Part shown: positions 1 through 5,990 of the stretch, piece by piece
Layout of the letters: each line of letters begins with the position of its first letter
Position numbering within the stretch: the stretch's first letter is position 1
Assembly (NCBI GenBank): GCA_023431055.1
Contig: JAEYXX010000133.1
Span: 1 to 10,962, forward strand
Direction of reading: 5' to 3'
Length of the DNA stretch: 10,962 nt
Source: Pseudomonadota bacterium
GTDB lineage: Bacteria > Pseudomonadota > Gammaproteobacteria > Pseudomonadales > Pseudomonadaceae
Made by a program: the position numbers and the translations under genes
Notes under the pieces: model-generated
Databases searched by the model: none
What the model was told of the DNA's origin: nothing
Seen by the model: only the letters and a program-made list of their open reading frames with translations

Positions 1-305
1 ACAGTTCGGTCCCTATCTGCCGTGGACGTTTGAGATTTGAGAGGGGCTGCTCCTAGTACGAGAGGACCGGAGTGGACGAACCTCTGGTGTTCCGGTTGTC
101 ACGCCAGTGGCATTGCCGGGTAGCTACGTTCGGAAGAGATAACCGCTGAAAGCATCTAAGCGGGAAACTTGCCTCAAGATGAGATCTCACTGGAGCCTTG
201 AGCTCCCTGAAGGGCCGTCGAAGACTACGACGTTGATAGGTGGGGTGTGTAAGCGCTGTGAGGCGTTGAGCTAACCCATACTAATTGCCCGTGAGGCTTG
301 ACCAT
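1..305 (+). rRNA. rrl: 23S ribosomal RNA, 3' end (partial)
   Basis: This is the last roughly 305 nt of large-subunit rRNA; the 5' part lies outside the window. The universally conserved sarcin-ricin loop (AGTACGAGAGGACC) is at 55-68, and the conserved 3' tail (GTGAGGCTTGACC) ends near 303-305 by analogy with the E. coli 3' end. The distal part of domain VI is therefore complete. The exact mature 3' end is inferred, not mapped. It is followed by 5S rRNA on the same strand, the standard rrn operon order. Confidence 0.97.
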
Positions 306-320
306 ATAACACCCAAACAA

Positions 321-360
321 TCTGCCCTCGTGCAGAGGGTGTCGATGGTGAAGTCGACAC
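321..360 (+). other. 23S-5S spacer with two processing hairpins
   Basis: The spacer between 23S and 5S (about 306-440) contains no gene. It holds two neighbouring stem-loops: a 5-bp stem TCTGC/GCAGA (321-325 with 332-336) and a perfect 7-bp stem GTGTCGA/TCGACAC (339-345 with 354-360) with an 8-nt loop. Their position just after the mature 23S end suggests a role in precursor folding or RNase processing; that is inference from location. No tRNA is present in this spacer. Confidence 0.5.
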
Positions 361-440
361 AAAGCCGAAAATTTGCGAGAGCTACAAGCCTCTATCACGT
401 ATCCAAGGGATAGCGCCTAACCGCGATATCCCAACCGAAT

Positions 441-560
441 TGCTTGACGACCATAGAGCGTTGGAACCACCTGATCCCATCCCGAACTCAGTAGTGAAAC
501 GACGCATCGCCGATGGTAGTGTGGTGCTTCACCATGTGAGAGTAGGTCATCGTCAAGCTC
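441..560 (+). rRNA. rrf: 5S ribosomal RNA
   Basis: This is a complete 5S rRNA of about 120 nt. The 5' arm TGCTTGACGA (441-450) pairs with TCGTCAAGCT (550-559) to form terminal helix I. The interior has the conserved GAACCACCTGATCCCATCCC and CCGAACTCAG-GTGAAAC segments and the Pseudomonas-like CGCCGATGGTAGTGTGG helix IV/V region. It lies about 135 nt downstream of 23S and is followed directly by an intrinsic terminator. Exact ends may differ by one to four bases. Confidence 0.97.
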
Positions 561-566
561 CTATAC

Positions 567-606
567 GAACGCCCAGTTTGCTCACGCAGACTGGGCGTTC
601 TTCTGT
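567..606 (+). terminator. rRNA operon intrinsic terminator 1
   Basis: A perfect 11-bp stem GAACGCCCAGT (567-577) / ACTGGGCGTTC (590-600) is extended inward by TTGC/GCAG with a TCAC loop and followed by a T-rich run (TTCTTCTGTG). It begins about 7 nt after the 5S rRNA, the usual place for the end of an rrn operon. Confidence 0.93.
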
Positions 607-675
607 GTGCGCAAAAATGGCGCGTGGTGGTGAGAGTCCCGGAGCGCCGGCCGGGGCCTCATCAAGCGCCTATAT

Positions 676-713
676 GAAACCCCAGATCGCAAGCGGTCTG
701 GGGTTTCTTTTTT
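676..713 (+). terminator. rRNA operon intrinsic terminator 2 (tandem)
   Basis: An 11-bp stem GAAACCCCAGA (676-686) / TCTGGGGTTTC (697-707) with extra inner pairs is followed by a long T tract (TTTCTTTTTT, 704-713). It is stronger than the first terminator and lies about 110 nt further on, with no gene between them. The sequence just before it (662-678) matches the sequence just before terminator 1 (553-569) at 15 of 17 positions, so it may be the end of a decayed second 5S unit. Confidence 0.93.
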
Positions 714-755
714 GCGTGCGGGAAACATAGAGCGCATCCTGCGAGGTGGTGCACC

Positions 756-781
756 TTCGCGAGCAGAGCTCGCTCCTACAA
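756..781 (-). repeat. Pseudomonas REP element
   Basis: On the minus strand this reads TGTAGGAGCGAG followed by CTCTGCTCGCGAA, the form of repetitive extragenic palindrome common in Pseudomonas genomes. GCGAG (759-763) and CTCGC (769-773) form a small stem with a 5-nt loop. It lies in the 145-nt gap between the rRNA terminators and the queD terminator. Apart from it, 714-849 holds nothing recognisable. Only one copy was seen, so it is a single REP rather than a REPIN pair. The family assignment is from memory. Confidence 0.75.
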
Positions 782-849
782 ATTCTCAGTGCGCTTCGTG
801 CAGCGCCAATGGCACGCCCGGTGTGTGTGGGATTGCGTTGCTTTATCGG

Positions 850-883
850 CATCAACAAAAAGGCCACCTTGAAGGTGGCCTTT
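850..883 (-). terminator. queD intrinsic terminator
   Basis: The inverted repeat AAAGGCCACC (859-868) / GGTGGCCTTT (874-883) makes a 10-bp stem with a 5-nt loop. On the minus strand it is followed by TTTTTGTTG, giving a standard terminator 15 nt after the queD stop codon. The T-rich flank on the + strand (TTTGGTGTTTC) suggests that it can also block residual rRNA read-through, so it may work in both directions. Confidence 0.88.
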
Positions 884-898
884 GGTGTTTCTGGGCGA

Positions 899-1255
899 TC
901 AATCGCCGCGGTATTCGCAGCCGCTGGTGCAGGTTTCGTGGATGCGTACCCGCGACAGTTCTGGCAGCAGTGGTTTGACCTGCTGCCAGATCCACTTGGC
1001 CAGCACTTCGCTGGTGGGGTTTTCCAGGCCGGGGATGTCGTTCAGGTAGTTGTGGTCGAGCTGCTCGTAGATCGGCTTGAAGATCGCCTTGATTTCGGAG
1101 AAGTCACGAATCCAACCGGTATAGGGGTCGACTTCACCTTCGATATAAATGGCGACCCGGAATGAGTGGCCATGCAGGCGGCCGCATTTGTGGCCTTCCG
1201 GTACGTGGGGCAGGCGGTGGGCCGCCTCGAAGATGAACTCTTTGAACAATTCCAC
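899..1255 (-). CDS. queD: QueD, 6-carboxy-5,6,7,8-tetrahydropterin synthase
   Basis: QueD is a 6-pyruvoyl-tetrahydropterin synthase-family enzyme. It converts 7,8-dihydroneopterin triphosphate to 6-carboxytetrahydropterin in the cytosol, an early step towards preQ0 and queuosine in tRNA. The 118-residue product has the family's usual length. The zinc ligands are visible as H13 (AAHRL) and H28/H30 (LHGH), the catalytic cysteine as C24 (GHKCG), the Asp-His pair as D67-H68 (QLDHNYLND), the PTSE motif at 80-83, and the pterin-anchoring Glu as E107 (HET). The start codon is GTG at 1255; the product then begins MELFKEF, typical for Pseudomonas homologues, but I see no good Shine-Dalgarno before it. 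No preQ1 riboswitch was recognised upstream. The gene lies 101 bp downstream of the patatin gene on the same strand and ends at its own terminator, converging on the rRNA operon. Confidence 0.95.
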   Translation of the reverse strand: MELFKEFIFEAAHRLPHVPEGHKCGRLHGHSFRVAIYIEGEVDPYTGWIRDFSEIKAIFKPIYEQLDHNYLNDIPGLENPTSEVLAKWIWQQVKPLLPELSRVRIHETCTSGCEYRGD

Positions 1256-1356
1256 TGAACAACGCTCGTGTAGAAGATAGCGCCTGACTGGCGAGAGGTG
1301 CGCAGTTTATCAGGTCTGTTCCCGATAGCCGCCTTATCACCCGCTCTACGAGTGCA

Positions 1357-2436
1357 TCAAAGTGGCTGCAAGCGTTCGATCAGGCGGCCGCTTTCGACCA
1401 GCTCAAGAAACTCGTCGCCTAAGCGCGCGCTCTCGGCCATGGCTTGACGCCAGTAGCGCTCACGCCCGTCGTCATTACCCAGGTAGCGTTTGAAGTCGGT
1501 ACGATCCGGCAGTTTGCCGTGTGGCAGGCGCGCGAGATACTCCCGCGTTGGCGCGACCAGCAGTGTATTTTGCAGGCGCGTACGGTCGCCACGACGCCAG
1601 GGCATGCTCTTGTCGAACCAGCCGGGTATGACCCGATCGGTGAAGTGCGGGTAGAGGACAATATCATCGCCGCCGTAGGGCAGGTCGAGGTGGTAGTCGA
1701 GCAGACCGCCATCGCGATAGGCGCCTGGCTCCAGACCAGGAATCTCGCGAATTGCTTCCATCACCATGGGAATCGAGCCTGATGCCAGCAGGGCTTGACG
1801 CAGGTTCTCCGCGGTCAGTGCGTGGAAGTGCGAACGGAAGTCGCTCAGCTCAGCCAGGGGCGGCACTTGTCGCGCATCATGCAGAATCACTCGGTCGAAA
1901 TGGCGGCCAAGGCGTTGGCGGGCCAGCAAGTTGTTGCCGATCACCGATGACAGACCGAGGCTGAGTTTGCCGCGATGATCGTGCTGCAGCAGGCCGTGGC
2001 TTTTGACCACGACGATATGCAGGCGATAGTGCGGATTGGCGATGATGGCGGCATCCTGGTCGGCCAGCAGTTCGTTGAGCATCTGCCGACAGCTGCTCGA
2101 TACGTTTGCCATGCTCACGCCTTTGGCGAAGCGCTGCGAGGTGTACAGCTCGCCAAGTCGTCGAATGCCCGCGGTTGGATCGGGTAGGCAGACGCTGGCG
2201 AAGCGCCAGGAGCCGATGGAAGCACCGATCAGGGCCCGCTCACGCGGTGCGCGAAGCAGCCAGTCGCCGAACAGCGCCAGATCCAGTCCCTGAATACCGA
2301 TGCCCTTGGGGCCGCCAGCTGCGCCAGGTAGGATGCCGACGTCTGCCGGGCTCAGGCCATTCTGGCAAATCCGTGCCAAGGCTCTGGGCCCGGCCTTGAG
2401 TGTCAGGGCAGGGGATTTGATATGGATTGCGCTCAT
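1357..2436 (-). CDS. Patatin-like phospholipase family protein
   Basis: This 359-residue protein is a putative serine acyl hydrolase of the patatin family, expected to cleave acyl chains from lipids using a Ser-Asp dyad. The glycine-rich oxyanion-hole segment is at about 37-46 (PGAAGGPKGI). The nucleophile motif GASIG (71-75) gives S73, the conserved ASGSIP block is at 218-223, and the catalytic Asp is D242 in RDGG. No signal peptide or membrane segment is evident, so it is probably cytosolic; the substrate is unknown. The ATG at 2436 is preceded by AAAGGAGG with a 4-nt spacer, and a clear sigma-70 promoter lies just upstream. It is transcribed divergently from the PepSY/two-component operon. 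The family call is secure, the physiological role is not. A toxin-type exoenzyme (ExoU-like) is unlikely given the short single-domain layout. Confidence 0.88.
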   Translation of the reverse strand: MSAIHIKSPALTLKAGPRALARICQNGLSPADVGILPGAAGGPKGIGIQGLDLALFGDWLLRAPRERALIGASIGSWRFASVCLPDPTAGIRRLGELYTSQRFAKGVSMANVSSSCRQMLNELLADQDAAIIANPHYRLHIVVVKSHGLLQHDHRGKLSLGLSSVIGNNLLARQRLGRHFDRVILHDARQVPPLAELSDFRSHFHALTAENLRQALLASGSIPMVMEAIREIPGLEPGAYRDGGLLDYHLDLPYGGDDIVLYPHFTDRVIPGWFDKSMPWRRGDRTRLQNTLLVAPTREYLARLPHGKLPDRTDFKRYLGNDDGRERYWRQAMAESARLGDEFLELVESGRLIERLQPL

Positions 2437-2459
2437 TGGGCCTCCTTTCGCAGCAGGCG

Positions 2460-2487
2460 ATTATAGAGCGCTGAGTGAGCAGGCCAA
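2460..2487 (-). promoter_or_regulatory. Sigma-70 promoter for the patatin gene
   Basis: On the minus strand there is a perfect -10 TATAAT (2465-2460) and a -35 of TTGGCC (2487-2482; 4 of 6 consensus bases) with a 16-bp spacer. Transcription would start near 2453, giving a leader of about 17 nt that carries the strong AAAGGAGG ribosome binding site. It sits about 30 bp from the proposed BqsR box of the divergent operon, so bound regulator could influence both directions. Confidence 0.72.
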
Positions 2488-2518
2488 GCCACTTCACGCG
2501 GTGAATGACGCTAGTGAA

Positions 2519-2550
2519 TTCAGCTTGAATTAAGTGCCTGAGCCTAGAGT
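2519..2550 (+). promoter_or_regulatory. Putative BqsR box and promoter of the PepSY-bqsRS operon
   Basis: TTCAG-N6-TTAAG occupies 2519-2534, differing by one base from the tandem TTAAG-N6-TTAAG reported for the P. aeruginosa response regulator BqsR. Ten bases after the second half-site lies TAGAGT (2545-2550; 4 of 6 match to TATAAT). This is the arrangement expected when an OmpR-family activator replaces a poor -35 element. Transcription would start near 2557, leaving about 25 nt to the ATG at 2582. The motif match is seen directly; the regulator assignment comes from the response regulator gene in the same operon. Confidence 0.6.
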
Positions 2551-2581
2551 GGGAGTCACTGATTCACTGCTGGAGAACCCC

Positions 2582-2890
2582 ATGAAACGATTGCTCTGCC
2601 TCGCGGCACTTGCCACCCTTGTCAGCGCCGCTACCATTGCCCAGGCGCGTGATCTGGGCCCGGACGAAGCCATGCGTCTGCGCGATGCCGGAACCATCAA
2701 GTCCTTCGAACAGCTCAATGAAGCCGCCCTGGCTCAGCACCCAGGCGCGCGCATCGAGGAAACCGAGCTGGAAGACGAGTATGGCCGTTATATCTATCAG
2801 ATGGAGTTGCGCGACGCTCAGGGCGTGCAATGGGACCTGGAGCTGGACGCCAGCACCGGGGAAATTCTCAAGAACCACCAGGACGATTGA
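2582..2890 (+). CDS. Exported PepSY-type protein, first of a tandem pair
   Basis: This is a small 102-residue protein. Residues 1-22 form a typical signal peptide ending in AQA before RDL, so the mature protein of about 80 residues should be periplasmic. The C-terminal half (YIYQMEL, then DLELDASTGEIL) has the PepSY-like pattern of two beta strands and a D-x-x-x-G-x-I-L ending, and the tail is acidic. PepSY domains are often protease inhibitors or accessory parts of sensor systems; the role here is not known. The start is set by the ATG at 2582 with GGAG at 2572-2575; an in-frame GTG-type start at 2534 would spoil the signal peptide. It overlaps the next gene by one base (TGATG) and is first in the operon with the two-component genes. 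It corresponds, I believe, to one of the small proteins encoded with BqsRS in P. aeruginosa. Confidence 0.85.
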   Translation: MKRLLCLAALATLVSAATIAQARDLGPDEAMRLRDAGTIKSFEQLNEAALAQHPGARIEETELEDEYGRYIYQMELRDAQGVQWDLELDASTGEILKNHQDD

Positions 2891-3204
2891 TGAAGTTTCA
2901 ACGTACCACCGCACTGTTGCTGGTTCTGGCCTGCGGTTTTGCCAGTGTGCCAGGCATTGCGCGTGATCTCGATCAGGACGAGGCTCTGCGCTTGCGTCGC
3001 GAGGGTGTCATCATGCCGTTCGAGCAACTGATGCAGCACGTCGGTAAGGCATATCCCGGTTCCACGCTGCTGGAGGCGGAGCTGGAAGAAGAGGATGGCG
3101 TGCTGGTCTATGAAGTTGAGATCCTGACCACCTCGGGCGTGGTGCGCGAACTCGAACTGGACGCCCGCAACGGCAATATTCTGAAGGATGAGGAAGACGA
3201 CTGA
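2890..3204 (+). CDS. Exported PepSY-type protein, second of a tandem pair
   Basis: This 104-residue protein has an N-terminal signal peptide of about 24 residues (cleavage predicted after GIA, before RDL) and a PepSY-like body ending in a strongly acidic tail (KDEEDD). From ARDL to the end it aligns with the preceding protein over 81 residues without a gap, with 39 identities counted by eye. It is therefore clearly a tandem paralogue. Shared landmarks are ARDL..DEA.RLR, FEQL, ELE.E.G and LELDA..G.IL. The ATG overlaps the upstream stop (TGATG), and its own stop overlaps the response regulator start in the same way, so the genes are probably translationally coupled. It probably acts in the periplasm as a partner, ligand-binding protein or effector of the two-component system; that is inference from the operon and the acidic charge. 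Confidence 0.85.
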   Translation: MKFQRTTALLLVLACGFASVPGIARDLDQDEALRLRREGVIMPFEQLMQHVGKAYPGSTLLEAELEEEDGVLVYEVEILTTSGVVRELELDARNGNILKDEEDD

Positions 3205-3872
3205 TGCGCCTGTTGCTGGTGGAAGACCACGTACCCCTGGCCGATGAACTGACCGCCAGCCTGACTCGCCAGGGTTACGCTGTGGATTGGCTGGCCGATG
3301 GTCGTGATGCAGCCTATCAGGGGGCGAGCGAGCCTTATGACCTGATCATTCTCGACCTTGGTCTACCGGGCAAGCCGGGCCTTGAGGTGCTGCAGGAATG
3401 GCGCGCCGGTGGCCTGGCCACACCCGTGCTGGTGCTCACGGCGCGTGGCTCCTGGGCCGAGCGCATCGAAGGACTCAAAGCCGGCGCTGACGACTACCTG
3501 ACCAAACCCTTTCATCCCGAGGAGCTGGCTCTGCGCATTCAGGCGCTGTTGCGCCGCGCCCATGGCTTGGCCAACCAGCCGCAACTGGAAGCGGCCGGTC
3601 TGCAACTGGACGAGAGCCGTCAGTGCGTGACCTCGGGTGGCGAGGCCATCGACCTGACCGCCGCCGAGTTTCGTCTGCTGCGCTATTTCATGCTGCATCC
3701 CGGGCAGATACTTTCCAAAAGCCACCTCGCTGACCATCTCTACGACGGAGAGACCGAGCGCGACTCCAACGTCATCGAGGTGCATGTCAATCGTCTGCGC
3801 GGCAAGCTCGGGCGCAACGTGATCGAAACCCGGCGTGGGCAAGGCTATCGCTTTACCGGAGAGCAGGGTTGA
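3204..3872 (+). CDS. bqsR: OmpR-family response regulator, BqsR/CarR-like
   Basis: This 222-residue DNA-binding response regulator has a receiver domain at 1-118 with acidic pocket E7/D8, phosphoacceptor D51 (IILDLGLPG), T79 and K101 (LTKPF). An OmpR/PhoB winged helix follows at about 128-219, with recognition-helix region [16 protein letters not shown] and the GQGYRF wing. It should be phosphorylated by the adjacent kinase and act on transcription in the cytosol. I call it BqsR (also named CarR, linked to Fe(II) and Ca2+ responses in P. aeruginosa) because of the PepSY genes upstream, the TlpQ-like receptor nearby and the TTAAG-type box before the operon. Protein sequence alone would also allow a PhoP/FeuP/CprR-type name. 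The ATG overlaps the stop of the second PepSY gene (TGATG), and the C-terminus overlaps the kinase start by four bases. Confidence 0.8.
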   Translation: MRLLLVEDHVPLADELTASLTRQGYAVDWLADGRDAAYQGASEPYDLIILDLGLPGKPGLEVLQEWRAGGLATPVLVLTARGSWAERIEGLKAGADDYLTKPFHPEELALRIQALLRRAHGLANQPQLEAAGLQLDESRQCVTSGGEAIDLTAAEFRLLRYFMLHPGQILSKSHLADHLYDGETERDSNVIEVHVNRLRGKLGRNVIETRRGQGYRFTGEQG

Positions 3873-5185
3873 GGTCCATTCAGCGCCGGCTCGGTATTGG
3901 CCTGGCCGCTACGCTGCTGCTGGCCGGACTGATTCTGGCGCAGGCCAGCCTCTGGGTATTCGACCGCGGTCTGCGCGCTTACCTGGAAGGAGACCTGCGT
4001 GACGAGGCGCAGGGACTGTTGGCAGCGTTAGTGCGTGGGCCCTCAGGGTTGCAGCTGGATGAGCGACGCCTGGACCCTTCGTTTCAGCGGCAGTTCTCCG
4101 GACATTACTTTCGCATCGACTTTTCCGACGAGCGCAGTTGGCGCTCACGCTCGCTATGGGACCGGGAGCTGCTAAAACCTGATGCTACAGGCATGCAGGC
4201 GGAGCTGGGCGACGGTCCGCAAGGCCAACGGCTGTTGATCTACAGGGCCGATTACCGTCGCTACGGGGAGAATCTGTCGATCAGCGTGGCGCAGGACTAT
4301 CAACCGATACTGCAAAGCTTTCGCCATATGCAGTGGGTTGGCCTCGGTCTGGGAGGTGCTGCCCTGCTGTTGATCCTGATTGCCCAGCGTTACACCGTGC
4401 GCCGCGCACTGCGCCCGTTGGAACAGGTACGCCAGCAAATCGCGCAGCTGCAGGAGGGGCGGCGTACCGATCTGGATGCCGAGGTGCCTGAGGAACTGGA
4501 ATCGCTGGTGGCGCAGATAAACCACCTGTTGGCGCATACCGAAGACACGCTAAAGCGTTCGCGCAATGCCCTGGGTAACCTCGGCCACGCGCTGAAAACT
4601 CCTTTGGCGGTATTGATCAGCCTGGCCGGTCGTGAGGAGTTGGCTGCCCACCCGGCGTTGCGCGCGAGCATGCGCGAGCAACTGGAGCAGATCGAACAGC
4701 GTCTCAGCCGCGAGCTGGGGCGTGCGCGTCTGGCCGGCGAGGTGCTGCCGGGGGCGCGTTTCGATTGTGCGCAAGAGCTGCCGGGACTGTTCGCCACCTT
4801 GTCGATGATTCATGACCGTGGCCTGAGTCTGGATTGGCAAGCGCCACCCGGCCTGGTTCTGCCGCGTGACCGTGAGGATTTGCTGGAGCTGCTCGGCAAC
4901 CTGCTGGACAACGCCTGCAAGTGGGCCGATCAGCGCGTGCAACTGACAGTGGAGGAGGCCATCGACGGCTACCGCCTATACGTCGATGACGACGGCCCCG
5001 GCATCGATGCAGAACGCCGTGAGGCCGTGCTGGGTCGCGGCACTCGTCTGGATGAACAGGTAGCAGGCCACGGCCTGGGGCTGGGTATCGTGCGCGATAT
5101 CATCGAGGCCTGGAATGGCCGTATCGAACTGCAGGACAGCCCGCTGGGTGGGCTGCGCGTGCTGGTCAGCCTGCTACGGCGCTGA
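3869..5185 (+). CDS. bqsS: Sensor histidine kinase, BqsS/CarS-like
   Basis: This is a 438-residue inner-membrane kinase. TM1 is at about 10-30, a periplasmic loop at about 31-155, TM2 at about 156-174, and a HAMP-like linker at about 175-230. The phosphoacceptor is H240 in GHALKTPL. The ATPase domain shows the N box (GNLLDNA, 343-349), G1 (DDDGPGID, 373-380) and G2 (GHGLGLGI, 400-407). The periplasmic loop includes SGHYFRIDF and [10 protein letters not shown], a pattern I associate with PhoQ/FeuQ-type sensors. The start is TTG at 3869, supported by GGAG at 3858-3861 with a 7-nt spacer and by the four-base overlap with the regulator gene. It should phosphorylate BqsR. The RExxE iron motif reported for P. 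aeruginosa BqsS is not present exactly. I see no clear terminator after the gene. Confidence 0.8.
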   Translation: MRSIQRRLGIGLAATLLLAGLILAQASLWVFDRGLRAYLEGDLRDEAQGLLAALVRGPSGLQLDERRLDPSFQRQFSGHYFRIDFSDERSWRSRSLWDRELLKPDATGMQAELGDGPQGQRLLIYRADYRRYGENLSISVAQDYQPILQSFRHMQWVGLGLGGAALLLILIAQRYTVRRALRPLEQVRQQIAQLQEGRRTDLDAEVPEELESLVAQINHLLAHTEDTLKRSRNALGNLGHALKTPLAVLISLAGREELAAHPALRASMREQLEQIEQRLSRELGRARLAGEVLPGARFDCAQELPGLFATLSMIHDRGLSLDWQAPPGLVLPRDREDLLELLGNLLDNACKWADQRVQLTVEEAIDGYRLYVDDDGPGIDAERREAVLGRGTRLDEQVAGHGLGLGIVRDIIEAWNGRIELQDSPLGGLRVLVSLLRR

Positions 5186-5230
5186 GCTGAGGCCGAGTAC
5201 ATGGCCTTGCGCCGGGCGAGCCATCGCTGA

Positions 5231-5300
5231 TGGGTTACGCGGCGCGATAAGTTCGCTGGCGTCTGCAAACGCAGTGTTCAGCGCCGCTAATCCACCCTAC
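5231..5300. repeat. Imperfect intergenic inverted repeat
   Basis: TGGGTTACGCGGCGC (5231-5245) pairs imperfectly with GCGCCGCTAATCCA (5281-5294), with a nested CGCTG (5254-5258) / CAGCG (5279-5283) stem. The outer sequence continues into CCCTAC. The 'gtagggtggatta...taatccaccctac' type of palindrome recurs, from memory, in intergenic regions of several Pseudomonas species. It fills the gap between two convergent genes and could act as a transcription barrier or RNA stabiliser, but has no T tract of a standard terminator. The rest of 5186-5230 shows nothing distinctive. Confidence 0.55.
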
Positions 5301-5307
5301 GAATCCC

Positions 5308-5904
5308 TTACATCCCGTTGGCGAAGGCCGGGTTATCGAAGCTGATGGCGGCGCGGACTGGCTGCAGGGCGTGGGCATAGCGCACCAGCACGTCGAGTGC
5401 ATAGTCGACGCGTGCGCGGATGCGCTCGTCGGCTTCATCCACCGGTTGTGGACCGTTCAGAACCTTCTCGACCTGCCGCACGATCAGGTGCTCCGGCAGG
5501 TAGCACAGGCGGCAGTTCTTGTAGCTGGAAGCGCGCAGCTCTCCGATGGGATAGGCGCCGCCAATGCCGGAGGAAACGCCAACCAGCAGGCCCGGCTTGT
5601 GCGCCAGTTCGGCCTTGCTGGCGTAGATGAAGAAATTCTTGATCGCCGGGCAGGCCATGCCGTTCCACTCCGGCGCGATGATAACCACCGCATCGGCAGC
5701 TGCCAGTTGCTGCTGGTACATGGACCAGGGGCCGGCATCTTCGGCCGGCCAGAGCGGCAGCGGGGCCAGGCCCAAATCGATGATGCTGCTGGTATCCGGA
5801 GTGGTTTGCCCCATCTCGATCAGGCGCTGACGCAGTACGCGGGCGACCTTTCCCGATTGGCTGTTGTTGCGACTGGAGCCGGCGACCAAGGCGATATTGA
5901 GCAT
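5308..5904 (-). CDS. NADPH-dependent FMN reductase family flavoprotein
   Basis: This 198-residue flavodoxin-fold protein is probably a cytosolic NAD(P)H:FMN or quinone reductase. The N-terminal GSSRNNSQS (9-17) is the FMN phosphate loop after the first beta strand. PEWNGMACPAIKNF (78-91) is the family's signature region (PEYNGS-P--LKN), contacting the flavin ring. GVSSGIGGAYP (109-119) is the next conserved loop. Length fits the family (about 180-200). The start chosen is ATG at 5904, preceded by GGGGA with a 6-nt spacer; an upstream in-frame ATG at 5952 would add 16 unlikely residues across a terminator. It is convergent with the histidine kinase and lies downstream of the tlpQ-like gene, separated from it by an intrinsic terminator. 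The substrate cannot be told from sequence; chromate, quinone, azo or ferric-flavin reduction are all possible in this family. Confidence 0.87.
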   Translation of the reverse strand: MLNIALVAGSSRNNSQSGKVARVLRQRLIEMGQTTPDTSSIIDLGLAPLPLWPAEDAGPWSMYQQQLAAADAVVIIAPEWNGMACPAIKNFFIYASKAELAHKPGLLVGVSSGIGGAYPIGELRASSYKNCRLCYLPEHLIVRQVEKVLNGPQPVDEADERIRARVDYALDVLVRYAHALQPVRAAISFDNPAFANGM

Positions 5905-5915
5905 GTTGCTTCCCC

Positions 5916-5950
5916 AAAAAAGAACGCAGGCTAGGCGATTGCCGGCCTGC
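5916..5950 (-). terminator. Intrinsic terminator of the tlpQ-like gene
   Basis: On the minus strand the stem GCAGGC (5950-5945) / GCCTGC (5931-5926), with an inner GGC/GCC and a 4-nt loop, is followed by GTTCTTTTTT (T run 5921-5916). The T run directly abuts the GGGGA ribosome binding site of the FMN reductase gene. The reductase therefore needs either read-through or a promoter that starts inside or beyond the hairpin; a weak candidate is TTGCAG-N18-TAGCCT on the minus strand. Confidence 0.8.
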
Positions 5951-5966
5951 ACTGCAAGGGAAGCGC

Positions 5967-5990
5967 CGCCAGATCAGGGATGATTTGGCG
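5967..5990 (-). other. Strong stem-loop at the end of the tlpQ-like gene
   Basis: CGCCAGATCA (5967-5976) and TGATTTGGCG (5981-5990) form a 10-bp stem with one wobble pair and a 4-nt loop, ending exactly at the base before the stop codon of the chemoreceptor gene. No T run follows it on the minus strand, so it is not a standard terminator by itself. It may protect the mRNA 3' end or assist the terminator about 20 nt further downstream. Confidence 0.55.

Noticed and set aside
306..440. A tRNA gene in the 23S-5S spacer or downstream of 5S
   Set aside because: No cloverleaf, T-loop GGTTCGAATC-type motif or CCA end was found in 306-440 or 561-898.
440..730. A + strand open frame of 96 codons over the 5S rRNA and both terminators
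   Set aside because: It lies on a structural RNA gene and two terminator hairpins, has no ribosome binding site and no recognisable protein features.
1256..1356. A preQ1 riboswitch in front of queD
   Set aside because: I looked for a C-rich hairpin loop followed by an A-rich tail pairing near the start codon and did not see one.
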